A DNA stretch of 64,000 nucleotides from CALKZN01 sp050633785 (GTDB lineage: Bacteria; Pseudomonadota; Gammaproteobacteria; Arenicellales; Arenicellaceae), in contig JBOEHE010000056.1 in the NCBI GenBank assembly GCA_050633785.1, forward strand, positions 10,967 to 74,966, read 5' to 3'. The notes under the pieces were generated by a model that saw nothing but the letters and a program-made list of their open reading frames with translations, searched no databases and was not told the origin of the DNA. Shown one piece after another: positions 44,402-53,354 of this stretch; within the stretch, counting starts at the first letter, position 1, and each line of letters starts with the position of its first letter. The translations under genes were made by a program, and so were the position numbers.

Positions 44402-44887
44402 TCAACAAGTAAGACCACCTTTCGCTACCAAGGTTTTCTGGATAGATTTGATGGCCAGCAAATAGCTGTGCAGACCAAATCCACAGATAAACCCCATTTC
44501 CCCCTCAGGCTCCTGTAAGGGTTTGGTAATTTCTGCTCCCTGCCGAAAGATATTGGTTATGTGTACTTCTACAACTGGTTTTTTAAGATGCGCAATCATT
44601 TTTATCGCCGAACGATACATGGCAAACTCAACTGATGCGGCTCTTGAATATCCAATCGGGTTGATGATCAAACCCGAAAAGTCCTCAGACTTCTTGACAA
44701 TCATACGGAACATTTCATCTTCGTCATCAGTCTGATAAAAGCTCTGGGCTATACCCAGCTCATTACACAAATCAGCGCATTCGCTTTCAATTTTCTGCAA
44801 TGATAATGGGCCATAACTATTTCCATCATAGTTACTCAGATCACCTAAACCCGGACCATTCAAAATAAGCAATGTATTGTCTGTCAT
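44402..44887 (-). CDS. Divergent AroQ-like protein lacking catalytic residues
   Basis: A 161-residue protein clearly related to type II dehydroquinase (LILNGPGLGDL, YGPLSLQKIE, EVHITNIFRQ, CGFGLHSYLLAI) but with the REP loop replaced by NYDGNS, the THTS histidine segment by GYSRAAS, and the DAL acid by FAMY. The conserved EVH, the Asn of INPIGYS and one loop Tyr remain. It starts at ATG 44887 and ends 27 bases before ATG 44375 of the canonical AroQ gene. It may be a new-function dehydratase or a partner subunit of the canonical enzyme. Confidence 0.7.
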   Translation of the reverse strand: MTDNTLLILNGPGLGDLSNYDGNSYGPLSLQKIESECADLCNELGIAQSFYQTDDEDEMFRMIVKKSEDFSGLIINPIGYSRAASVEFAMYRSAIKMIAHLKKPVVEVHITNIFRQGAEITKPLQEPEGEMGFICGFGLHSYLLAIKSIQKTLVAKGGLTC

Positions 44888-44917
44888 AAACTCACCCAGC
44901 ACGTCTTTCGTATCGAT

Positions 44918-46711
44918 TTATGTCGCCACATGAGACACCTCAGAATTCGGAGAATAAATATCGAGAATATTCCAATGCCCGGTAGTTGGTGTCGGATTGT
45001 TGATCATCGGCACATCGATAACCGTTGGTTTGCCACTGGCTATGGCATCAAGTAAAGTTGGTAATAAATCATCAGCAGATTCAATCTGCACACCGATTGC
45101 TCCATAAGCCTGTGCAATTTTGCTATAGCTGGGTCCAAATTCAGGGGAACCCGCCTTACCGGGAAACGTCGTTCCATAGGTCAATCCATAATGCGCTTTC
45201 TGCAAACCAGCTATGGTGCCAAACGCATTATTATTCATGACCAACCAGATAATACCCAACTGCTGCTCAACCGCTGTTGCCAACACAGCCGGATTTTGGC
45301 CGAAGCCGCCATCACCGACCAGAGAGAGAACTACACGGTCAGGTGAGGCCATTTTCGCACCAATAGCTCCCGGAGGACCAAACCCCATTGTCGCAAAACC
45401 TCCAGGGGTGAGAATGCTACCCGGTGTGAGGATATCGAATTGCTGCCCCACACCATTCTTATTCCAACCAACATCTGTAGTGATTATGGCATCGTCAGGC
45501 AATGCCGTTCTTGTATCCGCCAATATACGCTCAGGCATCATTGGAAAAGCACTGCTTGTGGCCATTGCAGTATTCTTCTGTTTAAAACTGGCACGAAAAC
45601 TGGCAATCTTTTTGACCAAATCAGGACGATTAAAACCATCTGGATAAATATCTTTAGCCACTTCAGTCAACACATTCAATGCTGCCTTGGCATCAGCGAT
45701 GACACCAATTTCAACCGGATAATTACGACCAATTTCAGAGGGTTCAATATCAATATGGATAATTTTTGCTCCAGAGGGATCAGCATTATCGGCAATATTA
45801 AACGTGTATCCTGGATACCATGACGAGCAATCCGCTTCCTTAAAGCGGGTGCCAACAGCAAAAATGGTATCAGCCCCCAAACAAGACTGATTTACCAATT
45901 CAGTTCCCCAAAACCCAGTCATACCCAAGACCAACGGATGATCATCGGGTAAAGCCCCTTTGCCCATAAGACTATGAGCCACCGGGATTTGCATATGATC
46001 AACGAAATTCTGTAATTGCTGCGAGGCTTGCGACAAAAGAATTCCTCCACCCACATAGAGAATAGGGTTACTGGATTCTCCTAGCGCAGTAACGATGCGC
46101 CGGGCAGTGTCATTGTCAATTGATGGTTTAATTAAACTGCGCGTGTTGTTAGCGATTCTGTCAAATGATACGCTATCAATAACTTCTGAGAATATATCCA
46201 TTGGTACATTCACCAGAACTGGGCCTGGTTGACCGCTTTCAGCCAGATGGAAAGCCTTCTCCAGAATTTCTGCCATCAATTCTGCTCTATCAACTCTCCA
46301 GGCACGTTTTACAAAAGGTCGATAGATCTCATATTGGGAGGCATCTGCATGCAAATTCACTTCCTGATGCGGGTGTTTGCCATAATAGTGAGTTGGAATA
46401 TCTCCAGCAATAACTACCATAGGAATACAATCCAGAGCAGCATTGGCCACACCTGTCGCGCAATTAGTCAAACCCGGACTCAAATGAGATAAAACAACAG
46501 AAGCCTGGCCTGTTACTCTGGCATAAGCATCTGCCGCATGAGAGGCTATTTGCTCATGCCGAACCGTAACAAAGTCAATCGAACTGGATTCCAATGCCGC
46601 CAGAACGGAAATATTAGTATGCCCGCAAAGCCCGAATACATGTTTAATTGCTCTGCGCTCAAGATAGTCAACAATATATTCTGCGACTGTTTTTGCTTGT
46701 TGAGTACTCAT
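44918..46711 (-). CDS. Thiamine-diphosphate-dependent enzyme (acetolactate synthase-like)
   Basis: A 597-residue ThDP enzyme with three domains. The N-terminal Pyr domain has the catalytic Glu in VRHEQIASHAADAYAR; the central domain has VAHSLMGKGALPDDHPL; the PP domain has the GDGGFGQ...NN motif ending at NNNAFGTI. It is related to acetolactate synthase large subunits and IolD-like hydrolases, but no regulatory small subunit gene is present. It is two bases after the aldehyde dehydrogenase. It probably decarboxylates or cleaves a 2-oxo acid or diketone; the substrate is not known. Confidence 0.8.
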   Translation of the reverse strand: MSTQQAKTVAEYIVDYLERRAIKHVFGLCGHTNISVLAALESSSIDFVTVRHEQIASHAADAYARVTGQASVVLSHLSPGLTNCATGVANAALDCIPMVVIAGDIPTHYYGKHPHQEVNLHADASQYEIYRPFVKRAWRVDRAELMAEILEKAFHLAESGQPGPVLVNVPMDIFSEVIDSVSFDRIANNTRSLIKPSIDNDTARRIVTALGESSNPILYVGGGILLSQASQQLQNFVDHMQIPVAHSLMGKGALPDDHPLVLGMTGFWGTELVNQSCLGADTIFAVGTRFKEADCSSWYPGYTFNIADNADPSGAKIIHIDIEPSEIGRNYPVEIGVIADAKAALNVLTEVAKDIYPDGFNRPDLVKKIASFRASFKQKNTAMATSSAFPMMPERILADTRTALPDDAIITTDVGWNKNGVGQQFDILTPGSILTPGGFATMGFGPPGAIGAKMASPDRVVLSLVGDGGFGQNPAVLATAVEQQLGIIWLVMNNNAFGTIAGLQKAHYGLTYGTTFPGKAGSPEFGPSYSKIAQAYGAIGVQIESADDLLPTLLDAIASGKPTVIDVPMINNPTPTTGHWNILDIYSPNSEVSHVAT

Positions 46712-46713
46712 CG

Positions 46714-48123
46714 TTAAGAAACCTCAAGACCATAGAATTCACCAAACAATTCACTGTCTGCAGGACGATCTTCAGGAATTGGTCGACTGACCCAGGTATA
46801 GTTAATAAAGTGCTTTAATGACACATTTTCATTGGTGATATTCCCTCCCCAGATGCCACAACCCAAACTGGAAGTCATTGGCATTCCATTAGTGAATGAA
46901 CCCGCATTGGCTTTGGATTGAGCCTGACGTACCATCATTCTGCTGACAGGAGCCACACTGGCTAATGCATCGATATTGGCATCGTCATGCGAATAGATTC
47001 CACAGGAATGACCTTTCCCTCCAGCGTCAAAAATGCGCTTAACTATATCCAGGCCTTCAGCAAAATCATCAAAGTGATACAGAGCCATCAGGGTTGTCAG
47101 CTTCTCTTTTGAAAACCTATGTTCTTGACCAATTCTGCCTTGATTTTCCACCATCAAAAACAAACGATCTTCTGGAATGTTAAACCCTGCGGCAGCGGCG
47201 GTCTGTTGTGGACGACAGGCGATTGTCCCAAATGTTCTCTTACCATCTTCGTCCCACATGGCTTTTTCCAACAAATCCTTTTCATTCTCATTACACAGAT
47301 AACCACCTTCGGTTTCCAGTGCAATCAACATCTCCTCATAGATAGACTTTTGGATCACAATATTGCCATCTGCAGAACAACCCGACCCAAAATCGGATGT
47401 TTTTGACAAGCGCGTATTTTTAGCAGCAATGTCAATATCAGCAGTTTCATCAATTACCATTGTAGAATTACCAGCACCCACACCGTAAGCTGGGCGTCCT
47501 GAGCTGTACGCTGCCTGAACCATGGGCTTTCCTCCTGTAGCCAGGGTCATATCGCACACTTTCATAAGATGCTGAGTCAGCGCTACGGAGGGCTCTTCTA
47601 TAACTTGAAACAAGTCTTCTGGTGCCCCAACGGCGGAACAAGCCGCACGCATGACGGCAACCATTTCTGTGGTAGTACGACGAGTACGCGGATGAGGAGA
47701 AAAGATAACTGCATCGCGTGCTTTAGCCGCATAAACTCCAGTCACTGGCGGCGTCAGTGCCGGATTGGTCATTGGAATCAATGAGGCTATCACACCCGCA
47801 GGCTTGGCATATTTTGTGATACCTTTTTCCGGCAATTCTTCAACAACCCCAGTACTCTTCTGGCGTAAAACATCCCTCAAGACCCCATGAATTTTAAAAC
47901 GTTTAGCCGGGCGCCCTGACCTGTCGCCGATGCCACTTTCATCAACGCCCATTTGGGCAAGGCGGGTAAACGTCGTCTCATTGGCAGTATGCCACCCTAT
48001 AGACTGGCTAAGACGGTCCAATTGTTTCTGGCTGTAATGTTCGATTTCTGTCATAGCGATACGGGCACGCTCGACCATTTCGTCAAGCATGACTTTATCT
48101 TGTTCAGAAAGCTCTCGAATCAT
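46714..48123 (-). CDS. Acylating aldehyde dehydrogenase (EutE/SauS-like)
   Basis: A CoA-acylating aldehyde dehydrogenase of 469 residues that would turn an aldehyde into an acyl-CoA. The Cys nucleophile lies in SDFGSGCSADGNIVI; the N-terminal Rossmann half shows IASLIPMTNPALTP and SPHPRTRRTT, typical of EutE, AdhE N-terminal and sulfoacetaldehyde dehydrogenase SauS rather than non-acylating enzymes. ATG 48123 is chosen because AGAGGAA precedes it; it overlaps the isomerase-like gene by 20 bases. It likely receives the product of the ThDP enzyme next to it. Confidence 0.8.
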   Translation of the reverse strand: MIRELSEQDKVMLDEMVERARIAMTEIEHYSQKQLDRLSQSIGWHTANETTFTRLAQMGVDESGIGDRSGRPAKRFKIHGVLRDVLRQKSTGVVEELPEKGITKYAKPAGVIASLIPMTNPALTPPVTGVYAAKARDAVIFSPHPRTRRTTTEMVAVMRAACSAVGAPEDLFQVIEEPSVALTQHLMKVCDMTLATGGKPMVQAAYSSGRPAYGVGAGNSTMVIDETADIDIAAKNTRLSKTSDFGSGCSADGNIVIQKSIYEEMLIALETEGGYLCNENEKDLLEKAMWDEDGKRTFGTIACRPQQTAAAAGFNIPEDRLFLMVENQGRIGQEHRFSKEKLTTLMALYHFDDFAEGLDIVKRIFDAGGKGHSCGIYSHDDANIDALASVAPVSRMMVRQAQSKANAGSFTNGMPMTSSLGCGIWGGNITNENVSLKHFINYTWVSRPIPEDRPADSELFGEFYGLEVS

Positions 48124-49018
48124 GGTGTTCCTCTTTAGTATTAACGGATTTGTTTTTGTATCTGCCGCCAACTCCTGAGACTCGACGGCTTTTTGTGGGT
48201 TCACATATTTTTTTGGTCGCCTTCAGACAGCGCCTGGCATGCTCTTCTGCGCCAAGCTCTGCTAACCGGCTTCTATTGGGTATTTCAATACAATAGTCAA
48301 CTGGTGGTAGTCGCTCGATCATGCCCGCAAAGTCAACGCAGCCCTCACCAGGGTAAAGACGTGCATTGCGAGCAATTTGAATCATGCCGCCATGAGAATC
48401 AGGCACACCGGGATGAACATCTGAAATTTGAATAGATCTGAACCACTCTGATGGAAGGTGATCAAGCTCCGATAACTGTACCCTGGACAGATGCATATAC
48501 AGAGTATCAATCAAAATTCCTCCGTTAAAACTATCGGCAGCTTGCACAATATCAACCGCTTCCCGCAGGTTATTTATTCGAGAAAAGGAGGGAAACTCAA
48601 ACCCGACAGACAATCCATATGTGTCGGCCAAATCGCAAATTTCGGCATAGGTATCTATTATGTAATTACGGTCATCACTCGATGATGTCCAGGAACTGGT
48701 AATGAGTCTGCGTGCGCCAAGCTCTGCGCCTGCTTCTATTGCTGATTGAAAAGAGTTCACATCACAATTATCCGTAATTGCAGCCAACTCAACATCATGA
48801 ACTTCGATACCAGTCACTTTCAACGCATTTCGTGTTGCCTGAACCATGCCTTTTTCCAGAGGTCGGTAAGGACATTCACCATCAACTCCCATCGGAATCA
48901 AACGCGGGCTGACAGCATCATAGCCAGCACGAGCAGCAATATAAATCAGCTCAGGAATGGAGCAACTTAGCAAAGTCAGGTGAGCCAGTGAATATCTTGA
49001 TGTTAGCTCTTTATTCAT
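48104..49018 (-). CDS. Sugar phosphate isomerase/epimerase (AP endonuclease-2 TIM-barrel) family
   Basis: A 304-residue TIM-barrel protein of the xylose isomerase-like family: metal-binding acidic residues in VGFEFPSFSRI, GGILIDTLYMHLSR, SIQISDVHPG and YCIEIPNR. Members isomerise or dehydrate sugars and inositols (IolE, IolI, OtnI). ATG 49018 is preceded by GAGGT and is better than ATG 49030. First gene of the operon isomerase-ALDH-ThDP enzyme-AroQ-like-AroQ; operators lie at 49069-49097. The C-terminal tail (KNKSVNTKEEHHDSRAF) is charged and beyond the normal fold. Confidence 0.75.
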   Translation of the reverse strand: MNKELTSRYSLAHLTLLSCSIPELIYIAARAGYDAVSPRLIPMGVDGECPYRPLEKGMVQATRNALKVTGIEVHDVELAAITDNCDVNSFQSAIEAGAELGARRLITSSWTSSSDDRNYIIDTYAEICDLADTYGLSVGFEFPSFSRINNLREAVDIVQAADSFNGGILIDTLYMHLSRVQLSELDHLPSEWFRSIQISDVHPGVPDSHGGMIQIARNARLYPGEGCVDFAGMIERLPPVDYCIEIPNRSRLAELGAEEHARRCLKATKKICEPTKSRRVSGVGGRYKNKSVNTKEEHHDSRAF

Positions 49019-49351
49019 TGTAAACCTCATGTGGCGTCATACTGCCAAACCATCATTTAAATTCAAAAATATCATATATTATTAAAAATACCATAATATT
49101 TTTATAAAGTAAAACATTCCTGACAAAGTACTTTATTCGTTAGAGAAATTTTCATTATCCAGTAAAATTTCCGAGCCGATACATAGGGTCGGTAACCCTT
49201 TACTCGACCCCGGCTGCAAACACCAACAGGCGCAAAAGAATCTTTCACAGGGTGAAATTAATAGGTTTTGTATCTGATATACTGGAAGCCTATTGAAGCC
49301 TCGCTTGATTTCAGCAATCAATATCCTTTGCAGGCAGGGATGCTTGAAAAC
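49019..49351. other. Intergenic region between the two halves of the catabolic cluster
   Basis: It holds the promoter and AT-rich operator sites of the isomerase operon (49069-49097). The remainder (49140-49350) has no convincing gene, RNA or repeat. The terminator of the upstream TRAP binding-protein gene lies at its right end (49352-49391). Confidence 0.5.
49069..49097. promoter_or_regulatory. AT-rich operator pair upstream of the isomerase operon
   Basis: ATATCATATATTAT (49069-49082) and ATACCATAAT (49088-49097) lie 50 to 80 bp before the ATG at 49018. The first recurs exactly, as its reverse complement, at 55635; the second recurs as its reverse complement at 55924. The shared core is ATAYCATA. 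I infer sites for the GntR/FCD regulator at 55943. Confidence 0.6.
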
Positions 49352-49391
49352 TTGAGAAAAGACAAGACTGATTAAGCCGGTCTTTTCTCAA
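49352..49391 (-). terminator. Terminator after the TakP-like gene
   Basis: A perfect 12-bp repeat TTGAGAAAAGAC (49352-49363) and GTCTTTTCTCAA (49380-49391) lies 12 bp past the stop of the binding-protein gene at 49403; on the minus strand a GTTTT follows. It probably ends the TRAP operon transcript. Confidence 0.7.
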
Positions 49392-49402
49392 CAACCTACT
49401 GT

Positions 49403-50491
49403 TTAAAAAGCGGTATTATTCAGAAATGCCTGATCAGAGACTCGGGTCCACAGTCTTACCTTTTGACGATAATTACGGATAGATTCAAGAATCTCTTTTG
49501 CTAAAGAATCCTTACCGGCCATCTCTTCAATAATTTCAATATATTTCCCTCTGAACTCACGTAGGATACTACTTGGAAAGGCCCTGATCTTAATATCCGG
49601 GTATTCTTTCAACATCAAGTCGAGCTTCAGTGTATGCGCATTATTCAATTCCATCATGACTTCGAATGCTGAGACTTTCATGGCAACTTCCAAAACATCC
49701 TGTAAGTCCTCAGGCAAGCTATTAAAAGCTTCTCGGTTGATTAACCAGGCATTTTCTGCCGCAGGATCATGCCAACCCGTATAGTAATATGGAGCGACTT
49801 TGTGATACCCCATAGTGATATCAAATGCAGGCCCACCCCATTCTACAGCATCTATTTTTCCTGACTCCAATGCCGAGGAAAGTTCATTGGGAGGCAGGTT
49901 TGTTACTTCAACACCAAATGCCTCATAGACCCTTCCTGGCAACCCGGGAATTCTTAATTTCAATCCCTTCAAATCATCCAAGGTAGAGATTTCCTTACCA
50001 AACCAACCGCCCATCTGATTTCCTGTAACGCCACCAGGAAAATACATTAGTCCATGTTTGGAATACACTTTTTGAGCTAAATCAAAACCTCCGCCATAAT
50101 AAAACCATGTGTATTGTTCCATACTGGTCATACCAAATGGCAATGAAGTCACCAGCAAAGTATTTTGATCGAATTCTCCCCACCAGGACGCCGCCGTATT
50201 AGCTATTTCAAATTCACCATCCCTGACAGCTTCAAACATACCCTGAGGCTTTTCATGATCTTCCCTTGAAGATTTTTTAAGCTTTATTCTACCTTGGGAC
50301 ATGGCCTGAACACGATCAATAAACTTATCAACAGCTGCGGAATAATAAACAAAATCCTTTCCCCAACTCTGCGCAACTGTCCATTCATAAACTTTAGCAT
50401 TAACCGATATTGGCAAAAGAACCAGAAATACAAAAAGTGCGCTCCAACCAAAGTTAAAAACCACTTTATTATCAGATTTGTATCGACCCAT
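49403..50491 (-). CDS. TRAP transporter substrate-binding protein, TakP-like, orphan
   Basis: A 362-residue periplasmic binding protein with a signal peptide (ending VNAK, about residues 1-32). The ligand pocket signature GKIDAVEWGGPAFD, together with LRIPGLPGRVYEAFGV and YYYTGWHDPAAENAWLIN, places it with TakP-type proteins that bind 2-oxo acids or lactate. The Arg of the LRIPG strand is the usual carboxylate ligand. No DctQ/DctM pair is adjacent; the nearest is the complete set at 51535-54350, and it may share or replace that system's binding protein. Start at ATG 50491. Confidence 0.85.
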   Translation of the reverse strand: MGRYKSDNKVVFNFGWSALFVFLVLLPISVNAKVYEWTVAQSWGKDFVYYSAAVDKFIDRVQAMSQGRIKLKKSSREDHEKPQGMFEAVRDGEFEIANTAASWWGEFDQNTLLVTSLPFGMTSMEQYTWFYYGGGFDLAQKVYSKHGLMYFPGGVTGNQMGGWFGKEISTLDDLKGLKLRIPGLPGRVYEAFGVEVTNLPPNELSSALESGKIDAVEWGGPAFDITMGYHKVAPYYYTGWHDPAAENAWLINREAFNSLPEDLQDVLEVAMKVSAFEVMMELNNAHTLKLDLMLKEYPDIKIRAFPSSILREFRGKYIEIIEEMAGKDSLAKEILESIRNYRQKVRLWTRVSDQAFLNNTAF

Positions 50492-50642
50492 TCTTACACC
50501 ACCTCATATCGTTGAATATTAGTTATCAAAATCCACATTGACCATTCCAGGAATAATTTACCCCTGCTCTACTCTGACATCCCAGGCTCAAGCAACGGTT
50601 AAAACAACTCCTGGCTGTAAAACGCTACATCGTAATGAGTCC

Positions 50643-51476
50643 CTACTTTTCAGGAGGCTCGTATTCAGGTAAAAAGCGCTTTGGCATCGGACCTTTATTG
50701 CGACCTCCTTGCTGCATTTGCTCCCAGGCATGAGCTAATATTCCAACTGAGCGCGACAAACAGAAAAGTCCTCGTGACAAAGGAGCAGGAAAACCCAACT
50801 CACAGAAAATAACTGCTGTAGCACCATCAATATTCATGGCAATACCCCGCCCAGCACGTTGACGAATCAGCTCCTGTTGAATCGATTCAGCAATATCCGC
50901 AAACGCACCACTGACGACACCCTCTTGAGCTGCTACCCGCACCACTGTCATCAAACGAGGCGCCCGTGGATCAAGAGGCTTATGGAATCGATGACCAAAT
51001 CCCGAGACAATTTTCCCATGTTGTTCACGCCACTCATCCAGCCCTACACACACGGCTTTATCGAGAGCCAAACCACCTTCCATTTTATCTGCAATATCAA
51101 AGTACAGTTGCGCACATTGTTCACCAGCCCCTCCATGCACATCTCCCAGCATATTGACGGCAGATGCCATAACGTTATTCAGGCCCAGACCACAGGTTGC
51201 AGCCATCCGAGCCGTTGCTATTGATGGAGCTTGCGGACCGTGATCCACTCCTGCCACCAAAGCACATTCCAGCAATTCTGCTTCGGCTTGTGTCGGCAAC
51301 TGCCCCTTTGTCATCAACCAGACCATCTGTGAAAATGAAATATTGCCAATGAGCTCTTCAATGGGGTGCCCACGAAAATGAATCTTTCCCGGCTCCATAT
51401 CAATAATGGACGTACGCCACCAATGACGAACATCTCGCTCATCTTGATAGTCATTTTTTTGAGTTTCATTCACCAT
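50643..51476 (-). CDS. Citrate synthase-like / citryl-CoA lyase-type protein
   Basis: A 277-residue protein of the citrate synthase fold but shorter than citrate synthase (about 430). It keeps the catalytic His pair regions GDVHGGAGE and GFGHRFHKPLDPRAPRL and an Asp in NIDGATAVIF. This size fits citryl-CoA lyase-type or ATP-citrate lyase C-terminal-like proteins. It would join or split an acyl-CoA and an oxo acid. It sits 58 bp after dctM on the same strand and so probably belongs to that operon. It could take the acyl-CoA made by the cluster's aldehyde dehydrogenase (inference). Confidence 0.75.
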   Translation of the reverse strand: MVNETQKNDYQDERDVRHWWRTSIIDMEPGKIHFRGHPIEELIGNISFSQMVWLMTKGQLPTQAEAELLECALVAGVDHGPQAPSIATARMAATCGLGLNNVMASAVNMLGDVHGGAGEQCAQLYFDIADKMEGGLALDKAVCVGLDEWREQHGKIVSGFGHRFHKPLDPRAPRLMTVVRVAAQEGVVSGAFADIAESIQQELIRQRAGRGIAMNIDGATAVIFCELGFPAPLSRGLFCLSRSVGILAHAWEQMQQGGRNKGPMPKRFLPEYEPPEK

Positions 51477-51534
51477 GATATTTACCCAATTTCACGGCCA
51501 TAAATGCTTGATGCACCATCATGACCTCGTTGCT

Positions 51535-52830
51535 TTAAGCACTGTAGCCAAATTTTTTCGGCAACCACAGTACAATTTCAGGCACAAGAATCATCAATAT
51601 CAGCGCCGCAATAAGAACCGCAATAAACCAGCGAATTTCTCGGATAATCTCTCCCAAAGGAATATCCGTAACAGCATTTATGACAAACAATAAAATGCCA
51701 TAGGGAGGCGTGATCAAACCAATCATACAGTTGACAACGGCAATCACGCCAAAATGAACCAGATCTATCCCCAACTCACGACAACTGGGAATGAACAAAG
51801 GTAGAATCACGAGAATAATGGTGGTTGCATCGAGCAAGGCCCCTAATAACAGCAATATCACGTTAATGACCAGAAGAAACACCAGGGGATGCACATCAAT
51901 GCCAACCAACATACCCGCTATTTGGTTGGGGATATTTTCCGATGCTACGATATAATTCATGATCAAGGCCCCACCAATAACCAAACCTACTGCGGCAGAT
52001 GAGCGGGCCGAGTTTACAAGGATCTGATAAAGCGTCGATAATTTAAGCGCACGATAAAAGAATGCCGCCAAAAATAAGGCATAAGCAGCTGCAATAGCCG
52101 CCGCTTCTGTTGGAGTGGTGACACCGCCATAAATGCCATAAAGTAAAATAGCAGGCATCAATAAAGCAGGAAAGGCGCTAACGGTTAAACCAGGCAACCT
52201 TTTCAACGGAACAGCATCTTCCAAAGGTATATTTCGGTGTGTCGCAACCCAGGTATTCATCGCCATCAATACCAACCCCATAAGCAAACCAGGAACTATG
52301 CCGCCTAAGAACAGATAGCCAACGGACTGCTCTGACACTAAAGCATAAAGAACCATCGGAATAGAAGGTGGGATAATAGGGCCAATGGTTGCTGATGCCG
52401 CAGTAATGGCTGCCGCATAACCCCTGGGATAACGCGCACCCTTGGTCATCATCTCAATAATGATTTTGCCAATGCCTGCTGCATCAGCAACAGCCGAACC
52501 CGACATGCCGGAAAAGATCAGCGAAGCGACAATATTGACATGTCCAAGCCCCCCGCGAAAACGCCCCACACAAGCAACACAAAAACTCAATAAACGATCA
52601 GAAATCGTGCCTGCATTCATAATATTAGCAGCCACAATAAACAGCGGCACAGCTAATAAAACGAAGCTGTCATACAAACCAGCAAGCAATTGCTCTCCGG
52701 CCAATGCTATATCCTGACCTGCGACAGCCAGATAAGCGATCGCGGAAATAATAATAGAATACGCGATTGGAGTGCCGATACCCGCCAGAAACAATAGCAG
52801 TAATACAAAAATTAAAAACTGCAATTCCAT
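51535..52830 (-). CDS. TRAP transporter large permease DctM
   Basis: The 431-residue, multi-spanning permease of a TRAP importer (about 12 membrane helices), which couples substrate uptake to the sodium gradient. Family features: GTPIAYSII near the start, SGMSGSAVADAAGIG, IIPPSIPMVLYA and TPTEAAAIAAAYAL, and LITPPYGILLFV near the end. It overlaps dctQ by one base (TAATG) and follows the dctP gene, a complete DctPQM set. Confidence 0.92.
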   Translation of the reverse strand: MELQFLIFVLLLLFLAGIGTPIAYSIIISAIAYLAVAGQDIALAGEQLLAGLYDSFVLLAVPLFIVAANIMNAGTISDRLLSFCVACVGRFRGGLGHVNIVASLIFSGMSGSAVADAAGIGKIIIEMMTKGARYPRGYAAAITAASATIGPIIPPSIPMVLYALVSEQSVGYLFLGGIVPGLLMGLVLMAMNTWVATHRNIPLEDAVPLKRLPGLTVSAFPALLMPAILLYGIYGGVTTPTEAAAIAAAYALFLAAFFYRALKLSTLYQILVNSARSSAAVGLVIGGALIMNYIVASENIPNQIAGMLVGIDVHPLVFLLVINVILLLLGALLDATTIILVILPLFIPSCRELGIDLVHFGVIAVVNCMIGLITPPYGILLFVINAVTDIPLGEIIREIRWFIAVLIAALILMILVPEIVLWLPKKFGYSA

Positions 52831-53321
52831 TATGAGTCAACCTTCTCTTGTTCAGGCACGCCTTTGTGCACTATCGTCACAAAGCGAACGAAGTATGTTA
52901 CACACACAGCGATAATAAATATGGCGTAAATGCTGAAAACTGTGCGCATAGGAATGTGCAATGTTGCGCTTTTTTTTATTTTCAGAAAATCAATATAATC
53001 CCAGGTCGGGTAGAGGGAGACGCCCAAAGCAATAACAGTTGCTGCCGCTCCGATTAAGGCAAAGACCCTGCGAGTTTTATCTCGAACAGCAAGATAGAGC
53101 ACATCAAAAGCCACATGATCTTCGTGTTTGACGACAAAGGCATTGCCCCAGAAGACTATCCAGACCCAGAGTGTCAAACACAATTCCAACGTCCAACCAA
53201 AGGGTTCGGCCAAAACATAACGTGAAAAAATTTGCAGAAGAAATGTAAAGAACATGGCAGCAAGCATTGCCGCTGCCACGCCCTCAGAACATTTTAGAAA
53301 CCAAAACCTAATCTTCTTCAT
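52830..53321 (-). CDS. TRAP transporter small permease DctQ
   Basis: A 163-residue protein with four membrane helices and the DctQ features FTFLLQIFSRYVLAEPFGWTLELCLTLWVWIVFWGNAFVVK and a conserved DHVAFD. It joins the large permease to the binding protein. It lies 33 bp after dctP and overlaps dctM. Start at ATG 53321. Confidence 0.9.
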   Translation of the reverse strand: MKKIRFWFLKCSEGVAAAMLAAMFFTFLLQIFSRYVLAEPFGWTLELCLTLWVWIVFWGNAFVVKHEDHVAFDVLYLAVRDKTRRVFALIGAAATVIALGVSLYPTWDYIDFLKIKKSATLHIPMRTVFSIYAIFIIAVCVTYFVRFVTIVHKGVPEQEKVDS

Positions 53322-53354
53322 ACACAGGTTTCCTATGTTTCACTACTTACCAAT

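Noticed and set aside
48124..48204. Longer aldehyde dehydrogenase starting at 48204
   Set aside because: It overlaps the isomerase gene by 100 bases, while ATG 48123 has a clear AGAGGAA ribosome site.
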